From NCBI RefSeq assembly GCF_032884065.1, contig NC_088873.1, positions 41,315,403-41,379,402 of the forward strand: a stretch of DNA of 64,000 bases, given 5' to 3'. The DNA comes from Artemia franciscana. Taxonomy: Eukaryota > Arthropoda > Branchiopoda > Anostraca > Artemiidae. Every line of letters begins with the position of its first letter. Position 1 is the stretch's first letter. The translations under genes were made by a program, and so were the position numbers. Below, in pieces: positions 13,717 through 24,234 of the stretch. A model generated the notes under the pieces. That model saw only the letters and a program-made list of their open reading frames with translations, made no database searches and was not told where the DNA came from.

Positions 13717-15058
13717 TCAATATGGAAAAAAAGGCTGCAGAGGGTCATAAACGTGAATAAAGTTGACAGTCTTTTTACATAAATCGTCACTGGCAGACCG
13801 AATCCGAGAAGGGACATCTACTATACCAAATCGAGCAATTATTTTTTTGTTTCGGTGCCATCTAGGAAGCCGGAGGAGGAATTTGCAATATCTGAAATAA
13901 GCCGTAGGTAGAGTATGTCGATCTTTCTTACGAAACAGATGAGCCATGCCTGATAAAAACAAAAGCACAGGGGCGCAATAAGCATTATAAATCATGCACA
14001 AACCGTTACGGTTGTAACGGTTTTTGTTTGGGGATATTTTTCCGTAAGCGACGCGTAGGTTTTTCACGGCTTGATTCACTAGGGATGAACAGGTAGTGGA
14101 AAGTGTTGGGCCGAAACACAGACCAAGCCAACTAACTAAAGAAGAACATGGCAGAATTGCAGTCCCAGCAACGAATGGAGCGACCGCAAAAGGGCTATTA
14201 AAACAAATAAACTCGCATTTAGACGCATTAACTGACAGTCCAATCTTAGATAATTCATTGGTTAATATAGTAAAATTAGAAAGCAATCCACGGCGAGTCC
14301 GGGCAACAAGAAGAACGTCATCTGCATATGCAATAGAAGACAAACCAGTATTACCGTAAAAAACAGAACTTCTAAGGGGACGCAGGCACGATGCAAGCAC
14401 GCATTTAAATACACTAGGAGACAATACGGCACCTTGCCGAACTCCCTTATTAATTTTTACTGGGTCAGATATTTGGCCATTCCAGGTAACTTGAATTTTA
14501 GACTTTGAATACCAAGAAGACAATAAACTTAGTACGGAAGGATTAACACCTGCAGACGCAAGGGAAAATAGAGCCTGAGAGTGCACAATATTATCGAAAA
14601 CTCCAGAAATATCAACAGTAAGACAGTATAAAGACATTTTAGCTTTCACGGCATCTTTCATGAGTCGGCTTAAAACATGATGTGCATGGGAGCAACCGAA
14701 ACTTTTCCGAAAACCAAATTGAAAAGGCGTAAAATCACAATTCGACTCAATTTCTGGTAGTAACAAATGTTAAAGCAACTTACTTAAGAAACACGATACT
14801 GTAATGGGACGATAATTCACACATGACGTGGGGTCCTTGCCTCGCTTTTGAATAGACGTTACACGGCCACAAAGGAAACTATCAGGAACAAGCGACTGTG
14901 CTAAGCAAAACTGGAAAAATATTTGTAGATGGTTAAGTAGAGCAGGACAATCATAAGCAAAAAATCGGTAAGAAAGGCCGTCACCATCAAGGCTATTTGA
15001 ACGCTTAATTCTTCTTAAAGCCCGGTGAATTTCAGATATTGCTACAGGCTGGACATGA
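13717..15058 (-). pseudogene. Reverse transcriptase part of retrotransposon A ORF2
   Basis: The frame reads HVQPVAISEIHRALRRIK..., then NYRPITVSCFLSKLL, an in-frame TAA at 14772-14770, and then HLLLPEIESNC...FQFGFRKSFGCSHA. Further on are motif A (LTVDISGVFDN), motif B (GVRQGAVLSPSVF) and motif C (IAYADDVLL), so the metal-binding aspartates of the RT are present. The thumb-like C-terminus (YFRYCKFLLRLPRWHRNKK) follows. The same C-terminal signature recurs at 41813-42085 and 43691-43930. The single nonsense codon and the hAT insertion make it non-functional. Family-level call only; the clade (jockey/CR1-like) is inferred. Confidence 0.85.
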
Positions 15059-15066
15059 GCCTGCAG
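15059..15066. repeat. Left 8-bp target site duplication of hAT insertion
   Basis: GCCTGCAG immediately precedes the terminal CTGGGTTGCC of the hAT element and is repeated exactly at 20500-20507. Confidence 0.9.
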
Positions 15067-15805
15067 CTGGGTTGCCAAAGGGACACTTTTAGTGCTTTTT
15101 AGACACTTTTTCACTCTGGGTGACACCGTGCCACTATTGGGTGAAAAAAGGCCACTTTTTGAAAAAAAGGACACTTTTTGGCATTTTTTCAAAATCAGTA
15201 CCATTTGTATTTATTTTCAGTTTTTTCTTAACTGTAACTGCTTTTAATTTGTGCTTTTCAGGTTCGTTTCCGTCTTAGGGATTTTTTTATCGTATCCGCA
15301 CTGCTTTTCTTTTCAAAAGCGCAAAAATTCAAACGTGGTGAAACATGTGATTTGTTCAAGAGAGTTAAGAAAAAGTTTTTTTTATAAAAAACTGAAGCAA
15401 GAATATTGCTGCTGGTAAGTAAAAGCTTAGGGTGTTTTATGACTTGTAGTCTACAGGAGTATGCAGAAGTTCGGCCTGGATAGTAGTTAGTAGCAAACTA
15501 TCTGATCCTGATCTGATTTGCTGCTGCTTAATCATTTCTTGGACGAGGGTGAACCTCAGTTGATTTCCTGAATTAAGACATTAATCTTTTGGTAAATATA
15601 CAGTTTAGTTTCACATGCATTTGAGAGGGTGGACCTGTTCCATATGGGCACAGTCTAACCCACAAGAAAATTCTCTGGTAACTGTAAACATGTAATACTG
15701 TCATTGACTGAACATCACATCTAGTGTGCCAAGTGCTAACTAAGAAAATGTGCTTTTTGCCCGTGTTTTGTCAGTGATGAAAGGATGCAAGAACAACAGT
15801 GAAAA

Positions 15806-17020
15806 ATGTTTTGCTTTACATTCTGTAACCTGGCGGACTGTTTAAAGCAGAAACAGAAGACTGTTATCGAAACCAACCAAGCTTCCAAGCCATTTCATAA
15901 GCAAATTGGCAAAATTGTACCTACCCAATCACATGCAGTGTGGTCACCCCTGGTTACCTTTTTTGTGAAACAGTCAAAGGAACCCTCTGCAGACAAGGCT
16001 TCAAAAGATAAGGCATCCAAGATTCAAGCCTACATGAAAGAGCCTACAACTAAGGCATATCTGTACTTTCTGGCTTCTGTGCTTGGTAAGGTAAATACAT
16101 TGAACGTACAGTTCCAGTCTGGGGACACAATGATCCACACTTTGATAACAAGCTTCAGATCGACATTGAAAGTGATCATGAGATGCTTCATGAAACTAGG
16201 AATCCTGAACAGAAGTGATGCTTTTGAGTTGCCTCTTGATCCCCGAAGCTACAAAGATGTGAAAGATGTCTTGTGTGATCCCAACACAGAAGCTTAAGTG
16301 AATGAAGAAGGAGCATCAGGGAAAGCTGTTGAACAGTTTAGGCTGACTTGCTTGGGATTCTACGTCGAACTGGTGAAGCAGATGAGAAAGTGGGTTAATC
16401 ATAAAGATAAGACGTTACAAGCTCTCAAGTATTTAGACCCGAAAGTTGCCATGAATGGAACTGTTGAAATGATTAGTCCATTAGAACCATCAGATTTAGC
16501 AAACTCCTGGGGAAAAGTCAGAGCGAGATAGAGTCTGCTAGAGACACTCTAGAAAACCAGTGCCTGAGCCTGCCAGATTCCAAAGAAGAAATGAGCCTGA
16601 AGTCTGGTGGTGAAGAGCTAGTTTCCTCATCATCTTAGTTATGGAAGCTCTTGTTAGATGGGAAGAATCCTGACGGCACTCCCAAATTCTTTGAACTATA
16701 AACCTTTATGTTGAACTTATGCGCGTTACCTCACTCAAGTGCTGGTGCCGAAAGATAATTTTCTCAACTAACAAACATTAAAACTAACTTGCGAAATCGG
16801 TTGGAAATAAAAACTGTGGATTTCCTTATGCATGTAAAGCAGATGGTTACTCATAGCGCTGCATCGGTGGATCGGTGTCAGATTTCGCCAATATTACTTA
16901 ACAACTTTTCGAGGTGGTACTGCAAGGCTGACGACAAGGATGAGAAAATATAGAATGAATCTGAACCTGACCTATTTGCTGACCAATCAGAAAACCAAAT
17001 AACGGAAATCAGATTGATGT
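15806..17020 (+). pseudogene. Broken hAT transposase
   Basis: The first frame (15806-16294) has AYLYFLASVLGKVNTLNVQF and SFRSTLKVIMRCFMK. After TAA (16295-16297) the frame continues with CLGFYVELVKQMRKW and ALKYLDPKVAMNG to 16531. Frameshifts and stops follow. In another frame near 16726-16850 sits the hAT dimerisation signature LPHSSAGAER, a stop, then FSQLTNIKTNLRNRLEIKTV. These blocks and their order match the C-terminal half of the hAT transposases often annotated as zinc-finger BED or SCAN-like proteins. The N-terminal BED finger was not identified. At least two stops and one frameshift rule out activity. Confidence 0.8.
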
Positions 17021-17219
17021 AGCCGAAGTTTTTTTCTCCAAAATGGTTAACCACTAGAAATTGATTTTTTTTTTTCAAAAATGAAAGCTGAAGATTTGAA
17101 CAGATTTCTTGTACAGGAATTCTGCATTAAAGTTTAATTCTGCATTAAAGCATGAGCACGTCAGAACAAATACAATGATTAAATAAATGTTAAGGGATAA
17201 ACATAGTTACAAAGTTATA

Positions 17220-19222
17220 TCAATTATTAAAATGTGAAACAAAATAGGGAACGAAAGAGCTTTTGTACCTCATGGTCAACAATTGGGGACACAAGTCAAG
17301 TTGGGTATTTGGAGCTCTACAAGCACTAAGTCTTGTATTAGGAAGAATTAGGGGGTATTCTTTGAAGGGGGGAAGAAAACGTCTATGATAGTCAGAACTA
17401 AGGCACTTGTGCCCAAAGCTCATGGTAAGGAAGTAACGTTGTGATTCCAGTGTAGTGAGTTCAAGTCTAGCCAAACCTTCATCGTAAGTAGTATAGGACG
17501 TCCCCAGTATGGATTTTATAGCTCTTTTTTGAATGCTTTCAATTTTGGAACATTGGGATGTGGTTAACCCAGGGTGTCAGACAGGGCAAGCGCATTCAAG
17601 ACAAGGTCTTATATAAGAAAAATACATTATTTTAAGGTTCTTGATTGATTTGGGAACCGTTTGAGAAGGGAAAAATATTTAAGGAGGAAACCGCCTGTTT
17701 TAAATAAGTGAAAAGAGTGAGATTTCCATTTAAGGTCATTGTCCAAATGCAATCCAAGCAGCTTAACCATGTTTAAATTTGGAATGCAAAGGTAATTATT
17801 GATTGGGGGTACATTTTTTAAAAAGGAGAATAGGATTAAATTGCCATTTAGTGTGCTTAGATTGAGTTTAACATTGTCAAGGTCGTTCTTTAAGTTGTTA
17901 ATGAGTGATTCAAGTTTAACGCCCAAAGTGTTAGGGGTTTGACAAAGGTTAATTAATGTCAATTAATCTGCAAATTTAAAAGTGTTGTCAAAGTTTGGTA
18001 AAACATTGTTAAAAACAATTAAAAATACTAAAGAACCCAATTTAGTCCCTTGGGGTGCTCTACAGGAAATCTAGGTAAAATCTGATGAATCTCCGTTAGG
18101 GAGGACTACACATTGCTCACGATCAGACAAAAAACTAGCTACCATACGTAAAACAAAATCTCTGACACCTAAAGCCCTTGCATTATCAGTAACTGTCTGA
18201 TGATCCAAGTTGTCAAAGGCTTTTCTAATATCAGCAAAAACAGCCTCAACGTAGGAACGACTTAACTCAAGATGTTTGAAAACAGTGTCAAGTATATAAC
18301 ATAGACAATGGGTGGTGCTATGATTCGGCCTTAAGCCAAACTGATTTGGATTAATTTTATCTTGAATATCGTCAAAGAGGAAATTGTAAATAAAACTTTC
18401 AAAAATTTTAGAGAAAATAGAGGTTTTTGATACTGGTCTTAAGTCGGAGGGAACTTTTGGGGTCTTGTTTTTCGGTGTAGGTGACATAATAGCTCGCTTA
18501 AAACAGACTGGAAAAACACCATCTACAAAACATTGGTTAAAAATTGCAGTTAGAGGTACACTTAAATAAGGGGCACATTTCGCACTCAATTTGGTAGGGA
18601 TATCACCTGGGTATACTGACTTATTTGTATCAAGATTTTCGAGTTTAAGCTGAGTCTGATGTATTTCAATCACAGGAATTTCACTCACTGCACTGTTGGC
18701 CGGTGTATTTTGGAGTGGTGGGTGAGCTTTACAAGTTGAAGCAAAATAATCATTTATGATGTCCGCAGTCACAGGGTCGTCATTACTATCCAGCAAGAGA
18801 AACTTAGAAGAGACCTTTCCCATGAGATCTTGGATACATTTAAGGAAATTCTTAGGGTTAGAATACAGTAACTTATTGAGCATGTGAGCACTGTGCTCTT
18901 TTCTTGCTTTACAGATTTCACTAATAACAATGTTTCGAAGTTTTCGAGATTCTTGGAAAAATCCTTCCTTAAAGAGTCTATCGCATTCATTTATTAGGCA
19001 CAATTTTTTTTTATCTATCCATGGTTTACAAGTGGATTTGCGATTGACTTTTTTCACTGGAAACGTGTCAGAGTATAACTGGAAAAGTTCTGCTGAAAAC
19101 TTAGAAATCATTTCATCACCATTAGTAAGACATAGGATATTGGCCCAGGATTCGGAGCTAAGTTTTACTTTGAAATGGGAAATCTTCTCGTCAGTAATGG
19201 GCCTGTTTGAATAACTGATCAA
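17220..19222 (-). pseudogene. Reverse transcriptase of retrotransposon B
   Basis: The intact stretch 19222-18071 contains PSDLRPVSKTSIFSKIFE, INPNQFGLRPNHSTTHC and motif A EAVFADIRKAFDNLDH. Further on, motif B reads APQGTKLGSLVF. Motif C reads KFAD followed by a TAA in place of the second aspartate (about 17968-17960). The C-terminal part (17962-17627) has KLLGLHLDNDLKWKSH, and 17474-17220 has RRDYL-like and RYKSSFVPY motifs typical of the end of CR1/jockey-type ORF2. Several frame breaks separate these pieces, so it is dead. Confidence 0.82.
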
Positions 19223-19261
19223 TGGTTTAGGGAGAAAGGATGATAAAGGGGTCGAAAAGAT

Positions 19262-19880
19262 TCATAGATGGTCACTTGTCCCTAATGGAAGGGCGATTTT
19301 CGGGGCAAAATAGTAATCTTCAATTTTGGTAAAAATCAAGTCTAGGGTTTTATCACTGCGTGTAGGCGACCTGACAACCTGATCAAGACTAAGAGCAGCG
19401 CTAAGCCACTTTTGGTCTAGCTCATTAAAATCACCACATAATGTAATTGCAGCAAAGGGGTACTTGCGGCAAATTCTGTCAGTATAAAATTGCAGATATG
19501 CCGTCAGCTCCTTCTTAAATCCACTACGAGGAGGGTAATAAATAATACAGAAAATCATGCAAGATCCGTCTTTTGGGAGGTTTTTGGGTCTGGTCCAGAG
19601 CCAAAAACTTCAGTTTTTGAGTTGTTCTCTATTTCAGGAGATGAAAGAATCCGATTTGGGAGGGTAGACTTAAAAAAAAAAAAAAACACTCCTCCACCAT
19701 AAGATAGAAGAATACCACCATTGCCCAATCTGGCTTAAAATGATTAAGCCCCAGTCTGTGGGAAATGGTAAACAAAATTTTGTAGAAGATCTGATATGCT
19801 ACTGAAGGAAAAAAGGGAGCGAGGGCAATTAAGCCGTGTCGGCAGCGACAGACATGGTATCTGTGGTCTGCTGGCACAAA
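19262..19880 (-). pseudogene. Endonuclease remnant of retrotransposon B
   Basis: The - strand gives GNGGILLSYGGG, then after frame changes FCIIYYPPRSGFKKEL, AAITLCGDFNELDQKW and LDLIFTKIED...LPLGTSDHL. These are the YRPP, GDFN, DLI.T and SDH blocks of APE-type LINE endonucleases, in the right order and before the RT. The N-terminal third is missing. Confidence 0.8.
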
Positions 19881-20499
19881 TATTTTAAGCCCTGTCTTCG
19901 TTATGGCGTTTTTCGGCCGAGACGGCTGGGGCGGCTCATAGTGAAGACAGGTTTTATCGCCGTTTTTGTTCTATCGCCGTACAGAGTAGACATTTTGCCT
20001 GAAAACACATAAAGTAAACAACACAATTTGTCGCTCATCTTAGTTGTACTCCAACATTTCTATACGTTCCTGTAAAACCGCAAACGCAACACAAATGACT
20101 CAAAACTTTCCACAGCTCCTGAAATAAGACTGCACTTTCTAATTTTTTTTCCAAAGACAATGAAAACGAAAACTGTCGGGTTTTACTGAGTTTTCGGAAG
20201 AAGAATAACTATTACAACCGAAGGTTCGAGAGAACCAGAGAAATTGTACTAAATTCTTTTTCTTCTTGGCGCATAAGGCGATTTGAGGTTTTAAATGGGA
20301 CTTTACTTATTTGAAGAACCGCTTTGCTTTTACTTGAAAAAGAAGAACGCAAATCTGGCTCTGGAGTTGCGAGAAAACCATTTAAAGCCTTTTTTTGTCA
20401 TCTTTTAAAGTATATTGGCTAATTTTCTAGGAGGACACTAAAAGTGTCCCTTTTTTGCTGAATTTGACACTTTAGTCCCAAAAAGTTTTGGCAACCCTG

Positions 20500-20507
20500 G
20501 CCTGCAG
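20500..20507. repeat. Right 8-bp target site duplication of hAT insertion
   Basis: GCCTGCAG follows the terminal GGCAACCCTG of the hAT element; identical to 15059-15066. Confidence 0.9.
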
Positions 20508-21842
20508 GAGACGGTATGGTAAAAGCGGTTTAAGCAACTTATAATAAAAAGACTGAAGAAAACTATTAAATACACTGAACACACGCTTATAATGATCAAC
20601 AAAATTAGCTAGCTGGAGACAAGATAGGGTAGATGGGGAACATTTCTCACTATTAATAACCTTATTCCAGGTGGCCTTATCGGTGGGGCCTGGCCATGCA
20701 TTCAAGCGTGCCCTCTTCAAACTGGCCTTATATTCAAGTTTACACTTTTGTTTCACAGAGAAAACAGCTCCGGAAGATGGTCGGTCACATGATATCCACA
20801 TACGTAGCCAAAATTTGGCTTTTTGCTTAGCAGGTTTTACTTCAGGATCAACGTTCCAATTAGGCTTTCTTGTACCAATCCTAACTTTATCCACAGGCAC
20901 TGCAGCTTTGGAAGCTGATTTAAGGCAATGGACGATTTGACAATAATAGAAATTTAGGTCAACTGTACTTGAAGGCGAGGAAACTGACGTTTGCAGCAGG
21001 TGATATGGCACTTTTATGGTCGAGAGTAAAGCAGTTAATGTAGCAAGGTATAGTGGGACAGTAGCACGATCCCAATTCAACTTCGTATGCCACTTCGGCT
21101 GAGCCGAAAGTGTTTTGCCAGATAGCTCACAGGACAAATTACAGCTAAGAATAAGGTGATCGTCGTCAATCTTCTCTTCGTCCACCCTGACAATCGATGA
21201 TATTAAACTGGAACTGGAAGAGATCACGTGATCCAGGTTCGATTTTGAACAGCCTCTGTTATGAATATACGTGAATGGGAGGCTCTTAACTGCGACGTGA
21301 TATATGCTAGGAAGTGATTCTAGCAAGAGGATTGATGTACCGGAGGTACCAAGAATATCACAGTTAAGGTCATCAGCTAAAACCCAATTTAGGTCTTTCA
21401 AACGTAGACTTTCGAGTAGAGACTTTAAACTGGAGCAACATTTAGCGAAAGATGTGAACGATGCTATAGAACGTCGATCGCAAGGTAAGTAAACGTTTAT
21501 AAAGGCGGTAATGTCACATTTAATCGCTAAGATGTTATCATCACAATGAATCACAGAGGGCTTTGATGGGGAACGGAAAAAAATTGCTAGGCCACCGGAA
21601 GGGCGGCCTCTAGTTTTCTTGGCCTCTTGCGAAAAAAAATGGTGGACAGAAGATCGCTTCAGGCTAGAAACGTTTGATTTGGTCAAAAGATGTTCTTGCA
21701 AGAACACTATGTCATGGACTAATAATTCATTAATTAATAAGTCTTTGTCTTTTGTGCCGTTAATATTAAGAGAAGCAAAACTTAAAATAGTGGCTTGGTT
21801 CATTTTGGAGCAGAGTTCAGAGCGCGTTTTATCACTGGGCAA
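20508..21842 (-). pseudogene. Endonuclease part of retrotransposon A ORF2 (truncated by hAT)
   Basis: The frame starts MPSDKTRSELCSK at 21842 and overlaps the end of ORF1 by 43 nt in a different frame. APE endonuclease blocks are visible: LSFASLNINGTK, DIVFLQEHLL, GGLAIFFRS, FINVYLPCD, WVLADDLNCDILG (in place of GDFN), SKSNLDHVI and DDDHLILS (SDH position). A linker region follows. The frame runs into the hAT terminus, where the last residues (RVAKTFWD) are hAT-encoded. The true continuation starts at 15058. Before the insertion this was a full EN-RT ORF2. Confidence 0.87.
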
Positions 21843-22951
21843 TTCATACTATAGGAAACATGAGCTTCGCCGCAGTTGGCACATTTCGGAGCCTCTAAGC
21901 AAGGATTGTCTTTAGTATTGGAATGGCATCCAGAACATTTAGAGCACTTCATCTCATTCGGGGCACATGGGCAGTGAGCTAACGAATGATGGATACTTTG
22001 GCATCTAAGACACCGTCTGGTCAATTCTTTGTATTCCGATATTTTAAAAGACTCATAATCCAAGCGCAGACCTGTAGCGATGTCAGATTTTAGTGCAGCG
22101 GAATCAAGCAACTCTAAACGGAATGTATGAGAAGAGCCGATCTGGCTGGCCTCAACAAGACCAGGAATAACGGAGATGAGTATACTGCTAGAAACACTAA
22201 CGGGAAGTCCCCTAATTACTCCAAGAGGTTTGCGATCAATCACTTTAGCAAGAATATTTGGATAGCTCGCAACAGCAGATGCGGCAAGAGAATTGGCGGA
22301 AACTTTATCCCACGTAACAAAAACCCATCTTTTCCTTGCCGGATTGGACTTTACCGACACAATACCGTCATGTCCGGCGAAAGAATCAAGCTTTTCCTTG
22401 CGAGAAACGGGGTCTCTTAGTTCTGGAGGCGGATATTTAAGAACAACGGCGTACGAGGGTTTGTGATTGGTACCCTTACTATCTGAGACCAAAGAACTAT
22501 TAATAGACGTTGTTGGACTATTGAGGTGAGCAAGCGATTTTAACTGATCAAGGCACTGGTTGACTTTGGCGGTAAGGATAGAATAAGCTGACACCGGAAT
22601 GCTAGGGACGTCAGAGGGGGATTTGATCACCAACTCTGGAAAATCAATATTTTCTGCAGAGCAGCGAGAAAGAGTAGCGATAATGTCCGACAATGAACTA
22701 TTCTTAGCACTGGGTCCCGAACGACGAGGTATAGGCTCATCTGGGAAGCAATTGCTATATAAAAGTTTCTTAGCTCCAAGAACATCTTCATACGGGAAAA
22801 AATCACTAGCGTATTTCATAATAGACTGATGGTCCAACCCCTCATCGAGATTGTGCTGAGCAAAATTCAAGACTGGGTAAATAAAAATAAAGGCTGGCAA
22901 AATAAAGCGTACTGGTATTCCAATTGTCCATGATAAGCAAATTTCACTCAC
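21800..22951 (-). CDS. ORF1 (gag-like, zinc-knuckle) of retrotransposon A
   Basis: The uninterrupted frame has 383 codons. The C-terminus carries three cysteine/histidine knuckles. The first, CLRCQSIHHSLAHC, fits C-x2-C-x4-H-x4-C; the second is CSKC...CHS...C; the third is CANCGEAHVSYSMNC. The middle (ARKRWVFVTW...VIRGLPVSV) resembles the RNA-binding part of LINE ORF1 proteins. The N-terminal start is uncertain: the first 30 residues are hydrophobic and may be outside the true ORF. A later methionine near residue 45 (MKYASDFFPYED) is a plausible start. The product would coat element RNA. It is the only intact long frame left in this element. Confidence 0.75.
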   Translation of the reverse strand: MSEICLSWTIGIPVRFILPAFIFIYPVLNFAQHNLDEGLDHQSIMKYASDFFPYEDVLGAKKLLYSNCFPDEPIPRRSGPSAKNSSLSDIIATLSRCSAENIDFPELVIKSPSDVPSIPVSAYSILTAKVNQCLDQLKSLAHLNSPTTSINSSLVSDSKGTNHKPSYAVVLKYPPPELRDPVSRKEKLDSFAGHDGIVSVKSNPARKRWVFVTWDKVSANSLAASAVASYPNILAKVIDRKPLGVIRGLPVSVSSSILISVIPGLVEASQIGSSHTFRLELLDSAALKSDIATGLRLDYESFKISEYKELTRRCLRCQSIHHSLAHCPCAPNEMKCSKCSGCHSNTKDNPCLEAPKCANCGEAHVSYSMNCPVIKRALNSAPK

Positions 22952-24234
22952 GGCTCGGCATCAGTCCAAAAACAATTGAGTGATAAAGGTATATCCACAG
23001 AGAAGTTCTCAATAATCACAATTATGAAATGATCCACACTGGCTAAATGAATGCAATGAGAATAAATAATAACTTATCTTTGAGTGGGGCAAGTAATCCA
23101 GTGATTTGCAAGTAATCCGACTATTTAAATGGACGACTCAGATGATAGTAGTGCTGAATACTAACTCACAGCCACAATCCATAAATAATTATTAAGCCTT
23201 AATCATATACAAGTTTATAAATTTATCTAACACGTTCAAAAGTATTTCACTCGTTATTTATTCCAAACAGGTACAGAGTTAATCCGGCTTAAATTCAATT
23301 AGTTGTTGACTGGTCAAATCACACGTCACAAATTATCAGAGCTAGCGAAATGCGACTGCACTGAATGAATGCTAGATGCGAACTATCTATATATATGAAT
23401 ACCTAAGACATCGTCATCCAATCATTAAACTGGTTTGAATTTAACTCCTCTTCCCATGCATCCGCAAAAAAGTTTAGGCAATAATTTAGATTTAACCAGC
23501 TGAACCGGAAGAAATATTGTTAAAGTTCACATATAAGTTCCTACAATTTGGTCGTAGTTTGCTAACAAATTCGTTTGAAACCGCTTATCAAAGAACAACC
23601 TTGAGCATTATCCAATTATACAGTTTTGCACTAGCTACTATTTGTCAGACTCGCTTCTTGCATTTACTGTAACGTAAATGGCTAAAAAAAAATTAGTAAA
23701 TTGAGAAAAGCCGGAAAAAATTAGTAGTGTCATTGGGAATTGTCTATGTTTTGTCTTAGATATTTTGCCTTGAAAAATACTTTATATGTTTTGTCATGCG
23801 AAAGGACGTGTTTGTCAGCGGCTCAGCTAAAGGATCCAATATAGACAGCTCACCGTCATAATTTTAAACTGCAGCGAGTTTGAAACTGTTTTTTTTATTT
23901 TGTTAACCATTTAATGATGAGCTTGAAACTGTTTTTTAAACTTGAAACTGTCATACGACCAATTTTTTTTTTTTTTTTACTGAAAAACATTTTAAACCAA
24001 AGCCTATAGCAGATTTTATAGGCTCTACAATAAAAATATAGCCAGTCAAAATAATAGTTTTACACTAAAATAAACTTTAAACTGTTTTCGGAATCATTTA
24101 GTGGTAAGCTTGGAGCCGTTTTTTATTTTTGAAATCGCCATAAGAAAAAAAATCCTTTAAACCATTTTACTCCAAAGTCATTCGTCATAATAAAGAAAAT
24201 AGGTGCAACTGATAAAATTAATAGACAAAATTAC
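22952..24234. other. Intron sequence upstream of retrotransposon A
   Basis: It includes the probable 5' UTR of retrotransposon A (exact start not seen). Two diverged copies of an AT-rich repeat lie around 23870-24180 ('AACTTGAAACTGTCATA..ACCAAAGCC'); related sequence occurs at 12470-12740. No exon is recognised. Confidence 0.5.

Larger units (their letters stand above)
17100..19880 (-). mobile_element. Non-LTR retrotransposon B, 5'-truncated, inside the hAT
   Basis: Read on the - strand: end of an APE-type endonuclease (19880-19262), reverse transcriptase (19222-17963) and C-terminal region (17962-17220). A short 3' UTR holds two copies of CTTTAATGCAGAATTAAA near 17117-17155. It differs from element A in sequence throughout. 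Boundaries are approximate (±100 bases); no target duplication was established. Confidence 0.8.
15067..20499. mobile_element. hAT-superfamily DNA transposon inserted in retrotransposon A
   Basis: The element is 5,433 bp. The left terminus is CTGGGTTGCCAAAGGGACAC and the inverted right terminus is CAGGGTTGCCAAAACTTTTT. The ends share about 14 bases and further 'GGACACTTTTAGTG/CACTAAAAGTGTCC' motifs. It is flanked by the 8-bp direct repeat GCCTGCAG, the size expected for hAT. Removing it joins ORF2 of the host retrotransposon in frame (…RLLQA / LQAHVQP…). It carries a broken hAT transposase (15806-17020) and is itself interrupted by retrotransposon B. The stretch 19890-20430 is non-coding hAT sequence. 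Confidence 0.92.
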
